A DNA stretch of 9,141 bases, from NCBI RefSeq assembly GCF_016785185.1, contig NZ_JAEKDY010000128.1; one strand, written 5' to 3'. A model generated the notes under the pieces. That model worked only from the letters and a program-made list of their open reading frames with translations, was not told the origin of the DNA and made no database searches. Position numbers and translations under genes: made by a program. Positions 5,020-9,141 of this stretch are shown here, in pieces; positions within the stretch are counted from its first letter, which is position 1, and every line of letters begins with the position of its first letter. Source of the DNA: Heyndrickxia sporothermodurans. Its GTDB lineage: Bacteria > Bacillota > Bacilli > Bacillales > Bacillaceae_C.

Positions 5020-7533
5020 ATGGCAGCTTTTTTAGAAAAAGTTTTTGATGCAAACAAACGTGAAATAAAACGACTAGATAAGATGGCGAATCAAATTGAA
5101 GAATTAGCATCTGATATGGAAAAAATGTCTGATGAACAGCTTCGCGAAAAAACAGAGGAATTTAAACAACGCTATCAAAACGGCGAATCATTAGATGATT
5201 TACTAACAGAAGCTTTCGCTGTTGTTCGGGAAGGTGCTCGTCGTGTTCTTGGTCTTTATCCATACCACGTGCAATTAATGGGTGGGATTTCTTTACATGA
5301 AGGAAATATCTCGGAAATGAAAACGGGTGAAGGGAAAACATTAACAGCAACAATGCCCGTTTATTTAAATGCGCTTTCCGGAAAAGGCGTCCATGTTGTC
5401 ACTGTTAACGAATATTTAGCTAGCCGTGATGCGACAGAAATGGGCGAACTGTATGAGTTTCTTGGCTTAACTGTTGGCTTAAACTTAAATAGTATGTCAA
5501 GTGAAGAAAAACAAGAGGCATACGCTGCTGACATCACTTATGGAACGAATAATGAATTTGGGTTCGACTATTTACGTGATAATATGGTGTTATATAAGGA
5601 ACAGCGGGTGCAGCGTCCATTGTATTATGCAGTAATTGATGAAGTCGACTCCATTTTAATCGATGAAGCGCGGACACCATTAATTATTTCCGGTCAAGCA
5701 CAAAAATCTACTTCTCTATACATTCAAGCGAATGCTTTTGTTCGTACATTGAAAAAAGAAGAAGATTACACATACGACGAAAAAACGAAAAGTGTTCAAT
5801 TAACAGAAGAAGGAATCAATAAAGCAGAACGTTATTTCTCAATCGATAATCTATTCGATATTTCACATGTAACATTGAATCATCATATTAATCAGGCGTT
5901 AAAAGCAAATGTCAGCATGCATTTGGATGTTGATTACGTTGTACAAGATGGGGAAATTGTGATTGTCGATCAATTTACCGGTCGTCTCATGAAAGGACGT
6001 CGCTTCAGTGATGGCCTTCATCAAGCAATTGAAGCAAAAGAAGCCGTTGAGATTCAAAATGAAAGTATGACAATGGCAACAATTACATTCCAAAACTACT
6101 TCCGAATGTATGAAAAGCTTGCCGGTATGACAGGTACAGCGAAAACGGAAGAAGAGGAATTCAGAAACATTTATAATATGAGAGTTATTGTTATTCCTAC
6201 GAATAAACCAATTATTCGCGACGACCGTCCGGATTTGATTTATGCAAGTATGGAAGGGAAATTCCGTGCAGTTGTTGAAGACATTGCCGAACGTCATAAA
6301 AAAGGCCAACCGATTCTTGTCGGTACGGTAGCAATTGAAACATCTGAATTAATCTCCGGTTTATTACAGAAAAAAGGCGTTCGCCATAATGTATTGAATG
6401 CGAAAAATCATGAACGTGAAGCCGAAATAATTGCTGAAGCAGGCCACAAAGGCTCCGTAACGATTGCTACAAACATGGCTGGTCGTGGAACAGATATTAA
6501 ACTAGGTGAGGGAGTTAAAGAACTTGGTGGATTAGCCGTTATCGGTACAGAGCGCCATGAATCTCGCCGGATTGATAATCAGCTTCGTGGTCGTTCAGGA
6601 CGTCAAGGTGATCCAGGGGTCACACAATTTTATCTCTCCATGGAAGATGAATTGATGCGTCGTTTCGGGTCAGACAATATGAAAAACATGATGCAGCGTT
6701 TAGGTATGGATGATTCCCAACCAATTCAAAGTAAAATGGTATCACGAGCAGTGGAATCAGCACAAAAACGTGTAGAAGGAAATAACTTCGATGCCCGTAA
6801 ACAACTTTTACAATATGATGATGTGTTGCGTCAACAACGTGAAATCATTTATACTCAACGAAATGAAGTGCTCAATTCCGAGAATTTACGTGAAATCGTT
6901 GAAAAAATGATTCAGTCTGTTCTTGAACGCAATATTCAACTATATGCTTCAAGTCATGAGGACGAAGAAAACTGGAATCTTCAAGGACTAGTTGATTTTG
7001 TTCATGGCAATCTTTTACCTGAAGGCGATTTAACAATTGACGAATTACGTGGTAAGGAACCTGAAGAGATATCAGACCTTATTATGGAAAAAGTCAAAGT
7101 CCGTTACGATGAAAAAGAAGAGTCGTTAACACCTGAACAAATGCGCGAATTTGAAAAAGTTGTTCTCCTTCGTGCAGTTGATTCAAAATGGATTGATCAT
7201 ATTGATGCAATGGATCACTTGCGTCAAGGAATTCATCTTCGTGCATACGGTCAAGTGGATCCGTTACGAGAATATCAAAGTGAAGGGTTCGCTATGTTTG
7301 AAGGGATGATTGAAGCAATCGAAGAGGATGCAGCGAAATATGTGATGAAAGCTGAAATTAGAAACAATCTTCAACGTGAAGAAGTAGCTAAAGGTCAAGC
7401 GGTGAATCCGAAAGAAGACGGGGAAAAGGTGAAAAAGAAACCGGTGAAAAAATCCGTTGATATTGGCCGTAATGCTCCGTGTCCATGTGGAAGCGGCAAG
7501 AAGTATAAGCAATGTCATGGTAAGAATGTTTAA
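5020..7533 (+). CDS. secA: Preprotein translocase ATPase SecA
   Basis: SecA is the motor that pushes preproteins through SecYEG at the cytoplasmic face of the membrane; it is essential. At 837 residues it is full length (B. subtilis 841). Landmarks: Walker A GEGKT at 103-107; NEYLASRD near 130-137; GFDYLRDNM at 181-189; Walker B DEVD at 207-210 followed by SILIDEARTPLIISG; the preprotein cross-linking region from about 225; FTGRLMKGRRFSDGLHQAIE near 320; GMTGTAKTEEEEF near 370; motif VI QLRGRSGRQGDPG near 521-533; and a C-terminal zinc finger CPCGSGKKYKQCH (Cys821, Cys823, Cys832, His833) that contacts SecB-like partners and lipid. The ATG at 5020 has AAAGGAG 10 nt upstream. It has its own promoter and an approximately 110-nt leader, and is followed by prfB 87 nt downstream, as in B. 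subtilis. Confidence 0.99.
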   Translation: MAAFLEKVFDANKREIKRLDKMANQIEELASDMEKMSDEQLREKTEEFKQRYQNGESLDDLLTEAFAVVREGARRVLGLYPYHVQLMGGISLHEGNISEMKTGEGKTLTATMPVYLNALSGKGVHVVTVNEYLASRDATEMGELYEFLGLTVGLNLNSMSSEEKQEAYAADITYGTNNEFGFDYLRDNMVLYKEQRVQRPLYYAVIDEVDSILIDEARTPLIISGQAQKSTSLYIQANAFVRTLKKEEDYTYDEKTKSVQLTEEGINKAERYFSIDNLFDISHVTLNHHINQALKANVSMHLDVDYVVQDGEIVIVDQFTGRLMKGRRFSDGLHQAIEAKEAVEIQNESMTMATITFQNYFRMYEKLAGMTGTAKTEEEEFRNIYNMRVIVIPTNKPIIRDDRPDLIYASMEGKFRAVVEDIAERHKKGQPILVGTVAIETSELISGLLQKKGVRHNVLNAKNHEREAEIIAEAGHKGSVTIATNMAGRGTDIKLGEGVKELGGLAVIGTERHESRRIDNQLRGRSGRQGDPGVTQFYLSMEDELMRRFGSDNMKNMMQRLGMDDSQPIQSKMVSRAVESAQKRVEGNNFDARKQLLQYDDVLRQQREIIYTQRNEVLNSENLREIVEKMIQSVLERNIQLYASSHEDEENWNLQGLVDFVHGNLLPEGDLTIDELRGKEPEEISDLIMEKVKVRYDEKEESLTPEQMREFEKVVLLRAVDSKWIDHIDAMDHLRQGIHLRAYGQVDPLREYQSEGFAMFEGMIEAIEEDAAKYVMKAEIRNNLQREEVAKGQAVNPKEDGEKVKKKPVKKSVDIGRNAPCPCGSGKKYKQCHGKNV

Positions 7534-7558
7534 ATCTATGATACAAATGGATTTTTTT
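7532..7558 (+). terminator. Weak AT-rich terminator-like hairpin after secA
   Basis: AAATCTAT (7532-7539, overlapping the secA stop) can pair with ATGGATTT (7547-7554), with one wobble around a 7-nt loop, and runs into a T-tract ending at 7558. The stem has only one G-C pair plus one G-T wobble, so it would terminate poorly and probably allows some read-through into prfB. Confidence 0.3.
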
Positions 7559-7560
7559 AA

Positions 7561-7584
7561 GGGACAGGTGAAAAAGCCTGTCCT
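7561..7584 (+). other. Hairpin between secA and prfB
   Basis: GGACAGG (7562-7568) pairs perfectly with CCTGTCC (7577-7583) around an 8-nt A-rich loop; a G-T pair can extend it. No T-tract follows on either strand, so it is not a standard terminator. It could stabilise or process the secA-prfB message, or reduce read-through together with the weak element just upstream. Confidence 0.4.
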
Positions 7585-7620
7585 AAACTAATTACAAATT
7601 ACACCCTGAGGTGAGGCAAA

Positions 7621-8719
7621 ATGGAATTATTTGAAATACGTACAGAACTTGAGAAAACAGCTAAGAAACTAGCGGACTTTAGGGGGTCTCTTTGACTTAG
7701 AAAACAAAGAAGCCCGCATTGCCGAATTAGATGAAAGAATGCTTGAGCCTGACTTTTGGAATGATCAGCAAGGTGCACAAACGATCATCAATGAAGCTAA
7801 TGGCTTAAAGGATTTAGTAAATGAATATAAGGAACTTCTTGATATTCAAGAAAACCTTGAATTAACTCATGAACTTGTGAAAGAAGAGAATGATGCGGAA
7901 CTTGCTGGGGAACTAGAATCTGAATTGGAAACATTAGTGGAGAGAGTAAATCAATTTGAATTACAACTTCTATTAAGCGAACCATATGATAAAAATAATG
8001 CGATTCTTGAGCTTCATCCCGGTGCAGGTGGTACGGAATCACAAGACTGGGGTTCCATGCTTTTACGCATGTACACACGCTGGGCAGAGAAAAAAGGTTT
8101 CAAAGTGGAAACTCTCGATTATTTACCTGGTGATGAAGCTGGAATTAAAAGTGTCACTTTATTAATTAAAGGACATAATGCATATGGCTATTTAAAGGCG
8201 GAAAAAGGGGTCCATCGTCTAGTCCGAATCTCACCGTTTGATTCGTCAGGACGCCGTCATACATCCTTCGTTTCCTGCGAAGTTATGCCGGAGTTTAACG
8301 AAGAGATTGAAATCGACATTCGCACAGAAGACATCAAAATAGATACGTACCGTGCAAGTGGTGCCGGTGGACAGCATATTAATACAACCGATTCAGCGGT
8401 TCGTATTACCCATATCCCAACAGGTGTCGTTGTTACATGTCAAAACGAAAGATCGCAAATCAAAAACCGTGAGCAAGCAATGAAAATGCTCCAAGCAAAA
8501 CTTTATCAGCGTGAACTCGAAGAAAAAGAAAAAGCACTCGCTGAAATTCGTGGAGAACAAAAAGAAATCGGCTGGGGAAGCCAAATCAGATCCTACGTCT
8601 TCCACCCATACTCAATGGTCAAAGATCATCGAACTAACACAGAAGTAGGTAACGTCCAAGCCGTAATGGACGGCGAGCTTGACAACTTCATCAACGCCTA
8701 CCTCCGCTCTCGCATATAA
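7621..8719 (+). CDS. prfB: Peptide chain release factor 2 (RF2), needs a programmed +1 frameshift
   Basis: RF2 reads UGA and UAA stop codons and triggers peptide release from the ribosome. Translation starts at ATG 7621 (GAGGTGAGG at 7608-7616 upstream), runs 24 codons to CTT (7690-7692), meets an in-frame TGA (7693-7695), and continues in the +1 frame from GAC at 7694. The full product is 365 residues (7621-7692 joined to 7694-8719), the usual length. The anticodon-like SPF tripeptide is at 204-206 (ISPFDSSGRRH) and the catalytic GGQ at 249-251 (SGAGGQHINTTDSAVRI). The N-terminal part is the charged helical domain 1 of class I factors. The interruption is not a defect: it is the well-known autoregulatory switch, in which low RF2 slows stopping at UGA and favours the shift. 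Confidence 0.97.
7681..7696 (+). promoter_or_regulatory. Programmed +1 frameshift site of prfB
   Basis: AGGGGG (7681-7686) acts as an internal Shine-Dalgarno sequence three bases before the slippery CTT. TGAC follows at 7693-7696. On the shift the peptidyl-tRNA on CTT slips to TTT, T7693 is bypassed and GAC is decoded next. This matches the near-universal prfB recoding signal base for base, including the poor TGA-C termination context. Confidence 0.96.
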
Positions 8720-8725
8720 GTGTCA

Positions 8726-8752
8726 CTTTATAGGTGCCCCTTTATAGGTGCC
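8726..8752. repeat. Short direct repeat beside the REP-like hairpin
   Basis: CTTTATAGGTGCC occurs at 8726-8738 and again at 8740-8752, separated by one C. The second copy's GGTGCC is also the start of the large inverted repeat. The tandem arrangement directly behind the prfB stop looks like duplication or slippage at the edge of an inserted repeat element. Confidence 0.7.
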
Positions 8753-8786
8753 TGACACCGGTGTCATTACACCGGTGTCAGGCACC
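8747..8786. repeat. Perfect 18-bp inverted repeat, REP-like hairpin
   Basis: The arm 8747-8764 (begins GGTGCCTGACACCGG) is exactly complementary to the arm 8769-8786, with a 4-nt CATT loop. The arms are themselves built from nested dyads (GACACCGGTGTC). No T-tract follows, so it is not a standard terminator, although such a stem at the 3' end of prfB mRNA would protect it from exonucleases. Motifs of the GGTGCCTGACACC type occur, as I recall, as dispersed intergenic repeats in many Bacillaceae; membership in such a family is an inference. GTGGACA at 8791 and 8811 adds a 20-bp spaced direct repeat just after. Confidence 0.85.
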
Positions 8787-8850
8787 GTTTGTGGACACTT
8801 TCCATCTGGGGTGGACAGTTTATGTTTGATTTGAATTCTTTTTATAAGAA

Positions 8851-8873
8851 GCCTTTACCTGCGTGGTGAAGGC
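8851..8873 (+). terminator. Possible weak terminator of prfB or of the decayed region
   Basis: GCCTTTACC (8851-8859) pairs with GGTGAAGGC (8865-8873), 9 bp with one T-G wobble and a 5-nt loop. Only ATCTTAA follows, so the T-tract is poor. It lies 130 nt after the prfB stop and just before the YitT-like remnant. Confidence 0.35.
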
Positions 8874-9014
8874 ATCTTAACGTTGAGATTGAAGACCTAT
8901 CATTAAAATTTTTGAATCGCTCAAACACGGTATTAATTATTACCGAAAAGAAGAAAGAAATACGTAAAGGAATTTTGAATAAAATTGACCGTAGTGTGAC
9001 AAAACTAACAGCAT
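8870..9014 (+). pseudogene. Fragment of a YitT/YvjA-family membrane protein (C-terminal DUF2179 part)
   Basis: Between an in-frame TGA (8867-8869) and the IS3-type left end, one frame reads about 48 residues including NRSNTVLIITEKKKEIRKGI and LNKIDRSVTKLTA. This fits the pattern of the DUF2179 domain at the end of YitT-family proteins, where a strand like AVxIISEKxEEI is followed by AILxxLDRGVTxL. The gene after prfB in B. subtilis is, to my recollection, yvjA, a member of this family, which strengthens the call. The large N-terminal membrane part is absent: only about 150 bp of repeat-rich DNA separates it from prfB. The right side is cut by the insertion sequence at codon level (after ...KLTA). 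It has no start codon or ribosome binding site, so it is a broken gene. Homology is from memory of the family pattern. Confidence 0.55.
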
Positions 9015-9020
9015 TGTACT

Positions 9021-9061
9021 GCACCCCAAAAGTTAGAGTAAAAATCTAACTTTTGGAGTGT
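9021..9061 (+). promoter_or_regulatory. Hairpin at the IS end covering the orfA ribosome binding site
   Basis: CCAAAAGTTAGA (9026-9037) pairs perfectly with TCTAACTTTTGG (9045-9056) around a 7-nt loop. After a C/A mismatch, CAC pairs with GTG and a wobble can close it. The 3' arm contains GGAGTG (9055-9060), the ribosome binding site of orfA. RNA started outside the element would fold this way and hide the site, whereas RNA starting inside the 5' arm would not. Insertion sequences such as IS10 and IS50 are known to use this device against transcription entering from neighbouring genes. Confidence 0.6.
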
Positions 9062-9067
9062 TTATTT

Positions 9068-9141
9068 ATGGCTAAATATAGTGAGAAATTTAAACTGATG
9101 GTAGTTAAAGAATATCTAGAAGGAAATCTTGGATACAAGCT
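9068..9141 (+). CDS. IS3-family transposase OrfA, N-terminal part (runs off the window)
   Basis: The ATG at 9068, with GGAGTG 7 nt upstream, opens a frame of 24 complete codons, MAKYSEKFKLMVVKEYLEGN then LGYK, still open at the window end. This is the typical beginning of the helix-turn-helix OrfA protein of IS150-group IS3 elements, which binds the inverted repeats. OrfA is normally joined by -1 frameshifting to the DDE integrase OrfB, which would lie to the right. Confidence 0.75.
   Translation, partial: MAKYSEKFKLMVVKEYLEGNLGYK

Larger units (their letters stand above)
9015..9141 (+). mobile_element. Left end of an IS3-family insertion sequence (IS150-like), partial
   Basis: The sequence TGTACTGCACCCCAAAAGTT starting at 9015 has the TG...-type terminus expected of IS3-family elements, lies about 50 bp before an orfA start, and interrupts the YitT-like frame. 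The rest of the element, including orfB and the right end, lies outside the window. The exact boundary could shift by a few bases because the right end and target duplication are not visible. Confidence 0.65.

Noticed and set aside
5899..6309. Minus-strand open frame of 136 codons within secA
   Set aside because: It lies entirely opposite conserved SecA coding sequence, is rich in Cys, Phe, Asn and His as expected of an antisense shadow, and lacks a ribosome binding site.
7693..7695. prfB as a pseudogene because of the in-frame TGA
   Set aside because: The stop sits in the exact programmed frameshift context and the downstream frame is intact, with SPF and GGQ motifs.
8842..9024. Minus-strand 60-codon frame after prfB
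   Set aside because: It has no ribosome binding site and crosses the IS boundary. The plus-strand frame here has recognisable DUF2179-like content, so this is its shadow.

Overview
The window looks like the chromosome of a low-GC, Gram-positive, endospore-former-type bacterium (Bacillaceae). The evidence is the gene order hpf ... secA-prfB, strong AGGAGG-type ribosome binding sites, GTG/TTG starts, Bacillus-type sigma factor motifs, and a long-form HPF and zinc-tailed SecA that read like Bacillus proteins. I cannot name the species.

Layout. Positions 1-42 hold the start of a minus-strand ORF resembling the small first protein of an IS66-type element. Next to it, 71-259 is the headless 3' remnant of an unidentified gene. 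From about 286 a stress-type promoter region with overlapping sigma-B and sigma-H motifs leads through a possible 10-codon leader peptide into hpf (407-955), which ends in an intrinsic terminator. A four-gene block follows: a Lrp/AsnC regulator (1029-1478), a 520-bp intergenic region with a 52-bp tandem repeat, a terminator and a promoter/operator region with two perfect palindromes, a gamma-glutamyltransferase-like gene (1997-3607), and two translationally coupled short chromate-transporter-family genes (3725-4812), closed by a strong terminator. These match the B. subtilis ywrC, ywrD, ywrB and ywrA set. In B. subtilis that set lies elsewhere, while hpf, secA and prfB are neighbours, so the block appears to sit between hpf and secA here. 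secA (5020-7533) and prfB (7621-8719, with the classic programmed +1 frameshift at an in-frame TGA) follow.

Right end. After prfB come a perfect 18-bp inverted repeat (REP-like hairpin), a headless fragment that reads like the C-terminal DUF2179 domain of a YitT/YvjA membrane protein, and at 9015 the left end of an IS3-family element, whose orfA start is cut by the window edge. Both sides of the conserved core therefore carry insertion sequences next to broken genes.

How the genes work together. hpf, secA and prfB are housekeeping genes for ribosome hibernation, Sec protein export and translation termination. The ywr-like block is probably its own regulon: an amino-acid-responsive Lrp regulator, a cytoplasmic Ggt-like enzyme behind a TnrA/GlnR-like box, and a two-subunit CHR transporter. 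I see no CRISPR array, tRNA, rRNA or obviously new multi-gene system. The most unusual items are in the non-coding DNA and at the broken gene edges.
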